Positions 21,201 through 32,661 of a stretch of 64,000 nt of DNA are shown one piece after another (position 1 is the stretch's first letter; every line of letters starts with the position of its first letter). The notes beneath the pieces were generated by a model. It did no database searches. It had not been told where the DNA came from and was given only the letters and a program-made list of their open reading frames with translations. The DNA comes from Eimeria necatrix. Lineage: Eukaryota; Apicomplexa; Conoidasida; Eucoccidiorida; Eimeriidae. The DNA lies in the NCBI RefSeq assembly GCF_000499385.1, contig NW_013653541.1, positions 62,001-126,000 of the forward strand, written 5' to 3'. The position numbers were made by a program, and so were the translations under genes.

Positions 21201-23569
21201 TGTGTGGGCTGTGCTTTGTCTCTTCTTTTTGGCGCTGCTGCAAGCCTCATTCTCTGCCTTCGTAACTCGTACTACGGCCTCGTTCGTGTTCACTGAGTTG
21301 GTGCTGTCGGCCGCCACGTTGGTCAGCTTTAGCAACATGTTCACCTACGGGCCCGAGGTCTGGAGTGTCTGGCTTACCTCCTGTCTTGTTACTATCCTAG
21401 CTATCTTTTCATTCTCGACGCTAAGAAATGCAGCCCTCGTCACCAAGCTGCACGTAGAGGTGCTTCTGCTCACGCTGCTCATCGTACTCTCCATACCAGT
21501 CGTGCAGAACCTCTTGTCTCCCCAACAGGCAAGCCTACTCATGCGAAGTAGCAAAAGCAAAATTGGTGCCTACGGTGTTCCTGACGTGCCATAAGCTAGT
21601 TCCTCGTGAAATTGTGTGTAGATTCAAAACATATTTGATATGCCTGCCTCTGTGCACTTATACGTGGCTGCCTCCCCATGTCGGCCCTCTGTATATGTAT
21701 GTGCAAGCCTATCCGCGCCTTGTTTGCCTTCTTGCCTCCTTGTCTTCTTGTGTCTTTGTTCACTTCTTTTCTTGTTCAATTACATATTATATCCCAGCTT
21801 TTGCAGTATTTTCTGGTTGCCTACCTGGAGCTCAGTAAGCACGCTTCGCATGTCTTTGTGCACATCAGGTCACCGATGCAAGCTTCGAGCCATTTCAAGT
21901 CCTAAACACTTATGGAGCTCTGGGCAAAATACAGAAAGTAGGAATCACAAACTAATCAATGCGGAGACAGGATAAAATGAACATACAAACAGACTAACGA
22001 CCAGCTTACTAGTTATCTAACGAACTAAAGCTGCAACCAGACACAGCTAGAGTTACTAGTAGCTTGTTAATCTGGGTGAGAGCATGTGGCCTCTCCGTGC
22101 AATTAAAATGCTGGCACTAATGGTCATTGCTGCTGTTTTTGCTAGTGATTCTGTTTGCCAAAGGAACGTTACGAGCTCATTGTGCAAGGAACTGACGATG
22201 AGAAATTGGTGAGTTCACCAGAATAAAGCGCCAAACTAGTGTATTAGCTATCTGCACCTTATTTGTTTCCTTCTAAGTAGTGCTTTACATGAAAAAGGCA
22301 GTCTTCTCACCTCCCTCCTTTTTCGTATAGGCCCTGTCTCCGTAGATTCCGTCTTTCACGTCTCTTCTTTCTTTTTGCTTCTTTTATTGTTTTTGTGCGT
22401 CTTTCGTGTGTAATAGGATCTTACGTTTTAGTCGTGACCTTGTGTGCCTAACATTTGTTTCCATACATAAAAATATGTGTTGGAAGAAGCACGTTTATGT
22501 GTGTGGGTACGTATGTGTACATGTTACGTATACATGCACATAAACGCGCACAAGGAAAATACATGTTTACATATTTATGCATATATCCAAATTCAAGGCA
22601 TATGCAGCTATGCACCACTTTATATATATATTTTTGCGTTGCACTTGTTGTGTCTCTGGGTGCACTTGTATTTCTCTCACGCATTTGCAAGATTTAAGCT
22701 CGCTCTTCTGTCTCTCGTGTTCCTCCAGACGATAGATACTAAATGGCAGAACTACGAATTTCAGTGCAAGCCAACAAGTCTCCATAAGGCTCCTTGTTAT
22801 TCGGGACCTTATCACCACCGTCTGGACTGGCTGATGGTAAGACAGGTACAGGACGAGATAAGGAGATGAAGTTAGAGACAGACATATTAACGCTGTCAGG
22901 ATTAAAACAAAAACAGATGTGTAGAAGCAGTGAATTCTAAACTCGTTCAAGGAGGCCTTCACCCTGCAGAGGCGGAAGAGAAAAAGCAGCAGCAGTATGC
23001 CTGCACTGCTGCGCTGATCAGTAGAAGCCCCGTCCAAATCCGCCATATGAAAATGATGGCTATATTTCCCGCACTTTGTTTGCAGCGCCTTGTGGCACTT
23101 GAAGAGAAACAGTCAGCACTCTCCCATCATGAATGGTTTCCTAAATTCCTCTCAGCCTTACTTAAGGTAAGGCTTCAACCAAGGCTCGCTGCTGCGGCTT
23201 CCACTATTGGTGACAATGCTGCAGCTCTTTCAGTTACTTAGCGCACTATGACTCCACACGATCATCCACACCCACATCGCCGGAGATTGAAATAGCACGA
23301 GTACCGGAATCGTTGATCGGGCCGTCGTTTACTGCCTGTGTCGTGTATTTTGCTCGTCCATCAAATAGTTGTCTTGAATCTGTGTCTGTTTATTGACTTA
23401 GAATAACTCGTATGTGACGGGCCTCCTGCGCCACAATCCGTTTCGTGAGGAGCCTCCCACCCACATTCGAGTGCTGCGTGCGGAATATCACTTTACCAAG
23501 AGGAAGAACGAGGGTTTGATTTTTTCAAACGGTGAAATAATGTTGTATCTCCCAAAGCGTTCAAAATAA
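18261..23569 (+). CDS. Lipase maturation factor (LMF) family membrane protein, nine exons
   Basis: Exons are 18261-18632, 19130-19189, 19563-19731, 19980-20780, 20972-21585, 22164-22208, 22729-22836, 23086-23166 and 23402-23569. They total 2,418 nt and encode 805 residues. LMF proteins are multi-span ER membrane factors needed for folding and dimerisation of secreted lipases. Family landmarks appear in order across exons: YWLSR at the end of exon 1, a membrane span in exon 2 (FLRLLSLVYFFAF), GGLLGSSGITP in exon 3, FGWESQLLETGFL (about residue 238), ETQPLPTPFAWYLHNQPHWL (about 311) and LDD (about 392) in exon 4. ERYELIVQG forms exon 6, YEFQCKP and PYHHRLDWLM exon 7, WFPKFL exon 8, and HNPFREEPPTHIRV exon 9. 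Exon 1 adds a non-conserved leader of about 115 residues. Intron 2 has a GC donor. The exon 5 end (donor GTGCCA) is the least certain junction. The parasite's client lipase is unknown. Confidence 0.9.
19190..19562 (+). other. GC-AG intron 2 of the LMF gene
   Basis: The donor CAG|GCAAGT is a perfect GC-type donor. The acceptor is TTTAG|AAC. The two phase-0 exons join family motifs FFAFLVAFKQ and NGGLLGSSG without gap, as expected for LMF proteins. Confidence 0.85.
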
Positions 23570-23965
23570 TAATATAAAGTGCAGCATAGGCGTGTGCATT
23601 GTTACGCTTGGGCCTGCAAGTGCGCTGCTGCTTTGCTTTTCTGTTTGCCCTACTTCTCCTTCTATAAACTCTGGGTGCCACTCCACTATACAGGCCGCAG
23701 AGCAGTGTGCTTGGCATTTATCAAGAGCATTTAGGCACATATATTTAGACCGCGTAATTGACTGGGACATACGCCTTTGCACTATAGAACAATATGAACA
23801 TTAAATATTCTTATATACCTAGGTGCAGGCTTTGAGCTATTTAGAATTTTCTTGTGGCGTCGTTTCTAGCGCTGAGACTTTATGCAAAGGTAAAGGCATT
23901 GCGCGTCCCTATTAATCTGTATAGGCCCCTGGTGGGAAATACGGAGAGGAAGCACTAAGGTCTTC
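23570..23965. other. Short intergenic spacer
   Basis: About 400 bp lie between the stop of the LMF-family gene and the ATG of the charged helical protein. It should hold the 3' UTR of the first gene and the promoter of the second. No motif could be assigned. Confidence 0.45.
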
Positions 23966-24784
23966 ATGGAGCCACATGAAGTCCCGGGGGCGCAGCCTCA
24001 CTTGCAAAAGGTGCTGGCAGAGAGGGCGGAGCGGCAGCGGGTGGCAGAAGCGGCAGCAGCGGCGGCAGCGGCAGCGAGACGGCGGCGGGAGGAGGAAGAA
24101 GAGCTATGGCGAAGGGTCGTTGAGGCCAAGCGTGCTGCTGAGAAGCTCAAGAAACAGCAGGAGGAACAGCAGCAACGAGAAAAAGAGCGACGGGAGGTCG
24201 AGGAAAGAGGGAGACGAGAAGCAGCAGCAAAGGCCCAGGCAGCAGCGGCTGAAGCACAGAGGGCCAAAGAGGAAGCAGAGAGAAAGGCAGCAGAAGAAAA
24301 GAAAAGGAAAGAGGAAGAAGCAGAGGCAGCAAGGAAGGCACAGCAGGAAGCAGCAGCCAAGGCCGAGGCAGAGCGGCGCGCCGTAGAGCTGGAAAAACAA
24401 AAAGAAAAGGAAAGGCAACAGGAAGCGCAACGGCAGCAACAGGAAGCAGCAGAAAAACAGCGACACGTAGAAGAACTAGCCAAGGCTGGCGAACTGCAGA
24501 GGCAAAGAGAGGAGGAAAAAAGAAGGCACGAGTTAGCCGAAGAGGCCGAGCGCAGGCGGAAGCAGGAGGCGCAGCGACAAAAGGAGGAGCAGCAACGGCA
24601 GCAACAGCTGGCTGAAAGACAAGCAAAATTAGAAGAAGAACAGAAGCAAAAAATGCAAAGGATACAACAGTTACTTATCTCAATAACAAAGCAAATACCC
24701 GGGGGGGTCCCTTTACGGGAAGCCGCTAGACTCTCTAGAAAAGCACGCCACCGAGCAGCAGCAGCAATGCTGAAAAGCGAATAA
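23966..24784 (+). CDS. Highly charged helical (ERK/Q/A-rich) protein
   Basis: This is a single exon of 272 residues from ATG 23966. Residues about 15-230 are almost only Glu, Arg, Lys, Gln and Ala, with alternating acidic and basic residues (EEEEELWRRVVEAK, RREVEERGRREAAAKAQ). That composition is typical of a long single alpha-helix or coiled coil. The last 40 residues change to LLISITKQIPGGVPLREAARLSRKARHRAAAAM, a short amphipathic segment and basic tail that could be a globular or binding end. No signal peptide, membrane span or catalytic motif was seen. The frame on the opposite strand (Ser/Cys/Ala-rich) is a codon-bias shadow. A cytoskeletal or spacer role is plausible but unproven. Missing upstream exons cannot be ruled out. 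Confidence 0.68.
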   Translation: MEPHEVPGAQPHLQKVLAERAERQRVAEAAAAAAAAARRRREEEEELWRRVVEAKRAAEKLKKQQEEQQQREKERREVEERGRREAAAKAQAAAAEAQRAKEEAERKAAEEKKRKEEEAEAARKAQQEAAAKAEAERRAVELEKQKEKERQQEAQRQQQEAAEKQRHVEELAKAGELQRQREEEKRRHELAEEAERRRKQEAQRQKEEQQRQQQLAERQAKLEEEQKQKMQRIQQLLISITKQIPGGVPLREAARLSRKARHRAAAAMLKSE

Positions 24785-25403
24785 GTCTCACCTGCTCCTG
24801 CATAGATATTAGTTTTCAACCCAGCCTATGCTGAGGTACAGAGGCACTAGGAATAGCAGAAATTGCAATTGTAGCGGCAAATCGCGCCAAGCCATGACAG
24901 CAGATATCACAACGGCAACACCAGCTGCTGCCGCTACCGCGGGACACTAAGGGTTCTCTGTGGCAAAACGAGAGCATACAGAGTCTGTTGAGGTACGCTT
25001 ATGGCTCTGCTGCTGTTGCTACACAATAACACCCCACTGGAAACTGTGTTGACAACAACAGTGGGCTGCTGCTGCAAAGCATGCGGGGAATTCCTAGGAG
25101 CTGCGCTTGGCCCTTTGTGGCCTCCCTTCTTGCGGGCCCTCCTTCTTGCCTTTGCTAAATGAAGAAGGCGCCGGTTTAATTTGATTTAAACTTCAAGACT
25201 ATTTTAAGATGTGGTGACTGCCACTTTGGCCCGGGTCACCCTCAATGCGTGGGATGGTGGAACCCGGGCTGGTGTAGTTTGCTCCTATATATCTTAGGAG
25301 CGAATTCACTGTAGTACTAGTATTGCTCGCGGTGTCCCTAATGCAGGGTATGTAGCACGAACTGTGAGACCATGCCCCTGTAGAGAAAAAGTAAAGGAAT
25401 CAG
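24785..25403. other. Convergent intergenic region
   Basis: This is the 619 bp 3'-to-3' spacer between the charged helical protein gene (plus) and the EXO1-type gene (minus). No gene was seen. A CAG-containing stretch and ordinary sequence are all that is visible. Confidence 0.5.
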
Positions 25404-28400
25404 TCAGCCAAAGGCATGCGTTGCTCGTTTCTTCTGTCTGTTGTCAGTTATTTTTTCGGCATTAAATTTAAAATTAGAAAACACAGAAGAACCGTCCCTG
25501 TCGTCCGCCTTCAAAAATGCTGCTGACGACCGACGCTTCATCGGGGGGCTCGTGCCTGTGCGCTCAGCCCAAATTGCAGTAGGGATGACTGGCGCCCAAC
25601 AGGCAGATCCTACTGCACCTGCTACGTCTGCCACTGTTTCTGTTGTTCGTGCTGCTGCTCCCATGGCTGCACCTGATCCTTCTAACGCACTTGTTGCTTC
25701 CGACCCACTAGTTCCATCTGCTGTCGCGTTCCTCTCTGTTGCCGCTGCTATAGTTGAGTTCAGGTTGGGAAACGGCATTTCTTTTAGTTTGTGTGCGTAG
25801 ACGAGTTTGGTTCTGTGTGCGAACTTGGTCTTCGTGATGAGTTCTCTGCGCCCAGTGAGGACTGGAACCTTACTTGTGTGTATTTCTCCGTCTCTTTTCT
25901 GTTTTTGTTGGAATGCAAACTGAGATAGGCTGCAGTCGGATACAGTGGCGATGGCTGTCTTTGTTGCAGAATCCACCACTCCCGCAGTGTCTCTGCAGCC
26001 CAGTTGTGCAGCGTCTGTCTCTGATTGTTTCAGCAACTGGCTTCCCGCTGTTGAGCTAAATACGCATGCAGCAGCAGCAGCAGCAGCAGCGGGCATGTGG
26101 AACCCCTGGTGCTTCATATCCTGCATTAGGCGCTTTGCTGTCTTCACGCTCTCGTCTGCTCTCAGCTGCTTATTGCTGCTGCTGCTTCTGACGCTGACGT
26201 TGCTGACTGGTAACGTTGAGGAGGCAGCGAAAGCTTCAAGTGCATACACTGCAGCTGCAGTGTCTGCAGCAGAAACTGCTGCCGCTGCATTAGGCTCCTC
26301 CTTTTGCAGCGGTGGTGCCGGCGGAGCTGTAGTAGGGGCAACAAGATCAGCAGCAGCATCAAGACGCCTCGCGATGCGAACAGTGACGCAAGGTTGTTTA
26401 TGTCGTTCTGCTTTAGTCTGTTGCTTTTCCTCTGTTTCCTTAAGAGCTCGTAGGGGACCCCCAAATGCTTCCCCGGCTCCTGATTGTGCGATCTCCGCAG
26501 CAGCAGCAGAAGCTGCTGCTGCATATTGTTTTGCTTCGATTTGAGCCTTTAGCTGCCTTGCCTCTAGTCCATTAAAAGCTTTTTCCTGACAGTCGCGGAT
26601 CAACGCGCACTCGGCAGGGGACAACTGCAACAAAACGAATAACCCAGGCGGATATTTGTACAAATGCATGCGCGGACTTTATGAGGTGGATGCGTCCTGG
26701 AGATGTACCAACGTTTTCCTATTTGCCTGACATTAGCTGGATATTTACGACTTCTTAGCACCTGCTGTGGAAAGAGCAGCTAGCGTTTCGAGTTCTGCTA
26801 CATCCGCCACTGCGACTGCTGCTATTGCCAACTAAAAGTGCACCCGTTGTTGTCAGTGTTACAGCCGCTTCTGCTCATCTTGCTGCCGCTTACCGCTGTG
26901 TTTCTTGGCGCTCCAGTCCTCGGGTCTATGATGCCTGTGGCCATTTCGATAGCCTTTTCATCCTCTTCCTCGAAGGACGTGTCCAAGCCAATGGCCGCCT
27001 CTCCCTAATAAATTTACGCGCAAATACGCATGCAAAAGTAAACACATGCTTCAGTGGAGGCATGAAAGCTCTGCTAAACACTTAACTGCATTCACTAGCA
27101 AGCGCACAAATGCGCACGCGCTTGCAAATGCACTTCTTTATAAAGCTGTGCTCGCATTAAAAAGCAAAAATATGAGTTCAACATCTGTATTTAACATGGA
27201 GACCGACACAGGCGTGAAAGGGATGCTTGTCTCCAAAACATGAATTGGTATGGTAGTGTGGTTTGGCTACTTGCCCTTTGTCAGACCGCAGGCACCCATC
27301 CGCCAGAATAGTCTTTTATGTGCTTGCACGTAGCCTGCTGTGTGCCCACCACTCCGATGCATATTGTTTGGTACGGCTAAGGCATGCATAGGCGTCAAAT
27401 GCTTACCTGCGTAGCGTGAGAACGAATTAAAACAACGCGCCTGGTCTGCGGGTCGAAGACTTTGTGAGTCATGAAAGTCTTCTCCGCCTCCAAGTGACCA
27501 GATACGACTTCTTCTTTGCCCTGAAGTGCAAGCAAGAGCCGAACTGCCTAGACTGCAAGAAGTTGGGGTGTCCCTACAATCGCACGGGTGGAGGGCTTGG
27601 GATGAGCGAGCATGTGAGGGAATTCACAGCTGTTAAACGTGAGCAGTTGAAACTTCTGTGCGTTGCTTACAGCTGGAAATCTAGAGGACCACTTTTTGTC
27701 GCGGCATAAAAAGTCTAAGACTCGCTCTAATGAACGCAGCTGAGTCACTAAACGGCAGGCGGTGCCAATGCCCATTCCCTGAGGATATGAACTATCGATG
27801 CAGCCAGTCAATTTACCAAGTAAAATACGATCTCACCGGACACCACAGAAGGCGAACTAGCAGCTGCACGACTACAAAGTGACAATGTAGAAAGCAAATT
27901 GCAGTATAATGATTTTGGTCACTTTTTGCATGCAGCGACTTCTGACTGACCGTGCAGTCAGCGTTTCGCACGTGTGGCCTATCTATTGTTTGGACGCTTA
28001 CATTAATGTGCACCTTGTTTGTGTAATCGCAGCCTCCCAACACGCACATGGCCACAAATCGTTCGTGTGTCAAACTCTTCAGAGTCCGAAGAAGTTCCTG
28101 CATAAAATATTGTGAACAATTTGGCCACGCAGCGGATAGGTCAGGGCAGAATTGGACGGCTTATAAATGAAACGATATATTGGTCAATAAGAATACAGGA
28201 ATGTTCATGAAGACCATGCGGACGTGGCACATGGATAAGGATGCATACTACATACGTGGAAAAGAGACATGAACTACTGCTTATAGTGTATGCAGAAGCG
28301 CTTCAGAAGATGTTTTCGCCTGTTTCCACTTGCCTGTTGTTTGGCAGTTTTGTTGAGGTGTTTCTGCAGTTCTAATATACAACTATCGTTTTCGTCCTGA

Positions 28401-31400
28401 AGGAAGGGAAGGCGAATCACTTCGCATTTACCCTCTTTGTCCATCTTGAGCATCACCCTTTTGCAGCCGTAAGCCAAGAGGTCGCTGTCTTCAGAGATTG
28501 CGCTGTGCTGCGACACAGAAACACATGCTGTTTCTTTGATTGTCGCTGTTTATATTGTAATTGTTGCTGCTTAACTGCTCACCGTTCCCTCTGCCACACC
28601 GGGAAGCAAATTTTTATGGGCAAAACGAGAAACACAGAACAATATAGGGAAGCAAACTAAATATTATAAAACGCCCCAAGCATGCAAACTGCACGACTGC
28701 GTGCGGCATTCAAGAGAGGATAACAGATAATACAGGGGAAAAACGTGCGGGGAAAACGTACAATTTGATTTGTGCGAGACAAATATGCCAGCTGAGCATC
28801 TGCTTCAAAAGGAGCAACAATGCACCGGATCCCAAGCTCACGGCAAGCAGCAATTACCTTGTCCACCTGCACATGCATTCGCACGAATTTGTGTGGTTGA
28901 GCATAAACCCCATGTCCATTCACCCCATATGGAGCACAAACATTTGCCCATGGTGGCACAGCACGCCTTTATACTAGCACATACAGCCCAGCGTCCAACG
29001 CAGCTTCTACAGCTGTGCACACGTCCCAATCTGGCGCACATGCACCTGCAGCTCCGCATGCATCTCATGTACATCGCAAGGTTGCGCAGTCGCACATGAT
29101 CTACGAAAAGTAGCCTAACAAGCTACAAGGACCACGCAATTTCGAGAAGATGCGCCACCACTGCGACTTTCATGTCCTTTGAGTTGTGCCAGCGTCGGGT
29201 AAATACTGACAGCTCCTTAAGAACACGCATGAAGACTAATGATTTGGGTTGTGATGAACGCGTACTTGCCGATATGCATGTATTTAAATTAACCCTTTTT
29301 GAACAGACATTTAATATGTCTTTGCAATTGCTCTGCAGTCGGCATGGAATGAAAAGAAAGTACATGACTTGGAGACGACTCACCATAGCCGGCGTGATTG
29401 AAATACTCTGCGAACACTTCGACATCAGCTCCTGAAACAAAGCGAAATATGAAACGGGAAAGATGCGGAAAAGGAGCCGACTAGACAGACCAGGGGGCTG
29501 AGCGAGAGACTCAAGAGCACCCATGTGTTTACCGCGCATGTTGAAAGCTATTCTTAATAGTTAGCGCACACAAGAATCGAGACGAGCGCAAAAGGAGAGC
29601 AAAGAAGCAAAGCGGCATTGCGGAGCACCAGTTGACACTGCCAAAAACGGGAAGGGCAACAATGAGAGATAGGAAGAGATTTATGAAGCAGAGATACATT
29701 TTGCGTATACCCAAAGTCAAAAAATGATTAGGAAAGTACAGAGAGGAAAAGGCGGCAACAATGAGATGACAAGGTAGATATGCGAGAAAGCGAGATGATA
29801 CAGACACTCCAAGACAGGCAAAAAAGAGAGGACCATCGAGCCGACGGGACAGTAGAAGAGCAGCAAGGCGGAACGATATGGATACTACAGACAGCAACAG
29901 AGATGAAGGGAAGACACAGAAGCCGCACGTTGAGGCAAAGGCATCATAGAGAGACAGACACAGCTGAAAAAGACTGCGATGTCATGAATAAGGGAGCCAA
30001 GAAAGTGCACCAAAATGGCGCAGGCAGCACCAAGAGACAGGGAAAGCAAAAATAGACAGCAAGAACGGAAGGAAGAGACGAGAAAAGGCAATAAGAAGAG
30101 CCAAAGGCAGCAAGGAGACAGGAACACGATAATAAGAGAGAGACAAAGTTATTTTAGGGTCAAGTAGTGCCTTGTAGTCGACGGGCTGATTTTGCTGTCT
30201 GCGCCTCAAGAGCTCCAAGGCCTCTTGCCGTGCCGCCTCTCTCCGACTGAGTCGCAGAATCATCAAAATCCAGGACAGTATAGAACACACATACATGTTA
30301 CATTGTACACGCAAAGGAAGCCTATTCGTGGTACCTACCAAGAATCCATTAAATTAATCTTTTGCTAGCACTTGTCTAATTCGCAATTTGGGCATGCCGC
30401 GCAAACAGGTTGTCGTTCTGGCATGCAAATATAGATGGCAATTTGTCTCATTACAAGCATACCCGCGTACACACGGACACCTTACTACATCGTAGACTAC
30501 AAAATGCATGGGTGAAGTCCCAGTTAGGTAAAAGAGGCACAAAATCTGACCTCGTATGGCTAAAACAACAGTACAGAGAACGCCTACCGATGGCGCTTCT
30601 CGTCTTCACCAGACTTGACGTCAATTCGACTTCCATCGAAAACTTGGGCCAAAAAAGCAAACAAAAAAAGAAACGGATGTGATCAGAATCAAACGAAAGT
30701 TCATAAACGAGTGATGAACGAGCACAGGCACACGATACATATATAGGGAAGAAGGTAAGCATGGGAAAGAGTGTATTAAGAATAGGATGTCTGACACGCA
30801 AAATAAATGGCAGGCAAAAATATGCCAGCCTTAAACGCTTTTTTGTCTCGCTTTGTCACTGTTTACTTTGTGTTGCTCTCTGCTGCCTGCTCATACATGC
30901 TTTTCTCCGTTTTAGCTTGCTTTACCTGTGCCCGCCAGTGCGACTGTTTGCCTCTGCCCCTGCCCGTCTGCAGTCGTTTAACTATATCCGTCTGTCTGCG
31001 CGTGCTCCGTTATTCTCTTTTAGCGTGCTTTCCTCTTCTAAACTTCACTCAAATCTCTCTGTGTATTTGCCATTGACTACAGCACTGTGCGTTTTTCCTT
31101 GGCCATGCATAATCGGGAGGTCTCCTCTCGACTTTGTGAAGTAAGAGGAGCACAAGTGAATAAAGGCGCCTTTTACCACGAGCCGACAGCAACATAGTAA
31201 AGAGAATGCGGAATTGCATGCGGGAATGAGGCGGGAGAGGAAGAGAGGCGTTGACAGATAAGTGCAAAAAGATACTTAAGGATAGGCACGAAAAGAGAGA
31301 CGCCCAGTGAAGGAGATATGCATAAGACGTAGAGCGCAATGATGGAAGAAAAAAACAGCATCCAAAGGTCAAGACGAAGGGGGATAGACGCACACAGAAC

Positions 31401-32661
31401 GCAGGACAAAGAGACACGAAGATGCACGAAATAATTCAGCCAAGGTGACAGTGTAAATGAAAATCAATATATCTACTTTATACTCCAATATTTATAAACT
31501 ACAGATAAGAATAGATGTTCGTTCTGACCAATCAGTGGAGTGACGCCATAGTACCGAAGGAGAGAAACCATTGAAATAAAAAAGCGAAGGAACCTGAATC
31601 CGAAGTAAAAGGCGTGAGCAAAGGTCGACGCAACGCAAACGAACAAATGTTAGGCGGAAAGTGCCGAGGCAGTCCGTAATGCGCAGAAATACAAAAAACA
31701 TGTAAGGACGGAAACACGCCACAAACAAGTGAATGTCAGAATCACAAAAAAAAGGCATAAAATTAAACAAGAAGAGAAAAATAAAAGGAGGAAAAGACAA
31801 GCAGAAGTAGAGGGGATGCGATATACATCCAGCTAGAGCAAAACCAAGGGGCCACCGAGAGAGATTCAGGGCTTGGCAACAGACGGAACAGTTGAGCGCA
31901 AGAACGCCATGATGCGATAAATAAAGAGAGTTCAGGCGATACTTGTCTGTATCCTTTCCCTCTACCAGCTCCACAGCGCACGCAGCGGCCCCTCTGTGCA
32001 TCCAGCACATGGCGTCGACACCGACCACCTGACCCCTACAGCTGCACGGATAGAAAGGACCACCAGAGAGCTTTGAATTCAGAGCCTACAATTTTAAGCC
32101 GGAGATTAGGGGGCTTCTAGAAGGTTAGCTTTCCTGGTCTACGGGCATATCTCGAGGCCCAGGCTCACTGTTTGGTATTTTGGATTGGATTGAACAAATG
32201 TGCTGCTGCCTGGCCAGTGAGGACTTACTCTTCCACATGGCCAGGAAACGTGATGGGCTTGAGAAATTGCTAAGGCAGCGAAAAAGGCAGACACAAGAGA
32301 ATTGAAACAAATGCGAAATGAAACAAGTATAGCACACAAAATGCAGAGGAAGCCTGGAAGTGCCTCAAAGAAATCCACAGGAAGAAGAAACAGAGCACGC
32401 AAACACGCAAGTATTTCGCTGAGGACTCCTACTGATGGATGCAGCTAATTCGTTGAAGTGAGAAACTGCGTGACCAAAGCAGCAGACAGTGTTCATTTCC
32501 GCGTTGCATGCTACGTACGTTTAGGATGCCTTTCCGGTGCATTTGAATGGCTAACATATCCTCTGCCATCCTGTGTCACTCTAAGTTATTTATGCACTTA
32601 AGCTGATGTGTTTAAGCAGGTGAAAAGAGGAAGACAGTACCAGGAGGTTGGTGATGCCCAT
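25404..32661 (-). CDS. EXO1: EXO1-type 5'-3' exonuclease of the XPG/FEN1 family, thirteen exons
   Basis: Exons on the minus strand: 32661-32641, 32269-32229, 32041-31943, 31593-31529, 30642-30588, 30246-30171, 29431-29384, 28866-28762, 28507-28334, 28097-28014, 27778-27671, 27520-27407, 26624-25404. They give 736 residues with all phases consistent. EXO1 resects DNA 5' to 3' in mismatch repair and recombination. The N-terminus MGITNLLQFLKP and the motif [13 protein letters not shown] are EXO1-like rather than FEN1-like. The metal-binding carboxylates are present: D30, D78 (VFDGS), E156/D158 ([10 protein letters not shown]), D177/D179 (EDSDLL) and D252 (GCDYT). D30 and D78 keep human EXO1 numbering. 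The helix-hairpin-helix [11 protein letters not shown] and the segment [12 protein letters not shown] follow. An insert of about 21 residues lies between D179 and D252. The last exon (406 residues) is Ala/Ser/Thr-rich and poorly conserved. Introns 6 and 9 use GC donors. Confidence 0.93.
28098..28333 (-). other. GC-AG intron 9 of the EXO1-type gene
   Basis: The donor CAG|GCAAGT (exon end 28334) and acceptor ATGCAG|GAA (exon start 28097) join two phase-0 exons. The alternative GT in the exon (GAGG|GTAAAT) has the wrong phase for the next exon. Confidence 0.7.
29432..30170 (-). other. Probable GC-AG intron 6 of the EXO1-type gene
   Basis: The donor AAG|GCACTA (exon end 30171) is a weak GC site, chosen because it is in phase 0 and joins [12 protein letters not shown] to ELMSKC...ITPAM with the spacing expected of EXO1. 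No GT site in the open frame gives phase 0. This is the least certain junction of the gene. Confidence 0.5.

Noticed and set aside
23998..24819. 273-residue Ser/Ala/Cys-rich frame on the minus strand
   Set aside because: It is the antisense shadow of the Glu/Arg/Gln-rich plus-strand gene; GAG/CAG/GCA codon bias keeps the opposite frame open.
25874..26544. Plus-strand Ala/Ser/Cys-rich frame of 199 residues
   Set aside because: It is antisense to the last exon of the EXO1-type gene, kept open by trinucleotide bias.
29529..32028. Many minus-strand frames of 60-180 residues rich in Phe, Leu and Ser
   Set aside because: They are mostly the pyrimidine-rich introns of the EXO1-type gene; only the small exons listed in that entry are coding.
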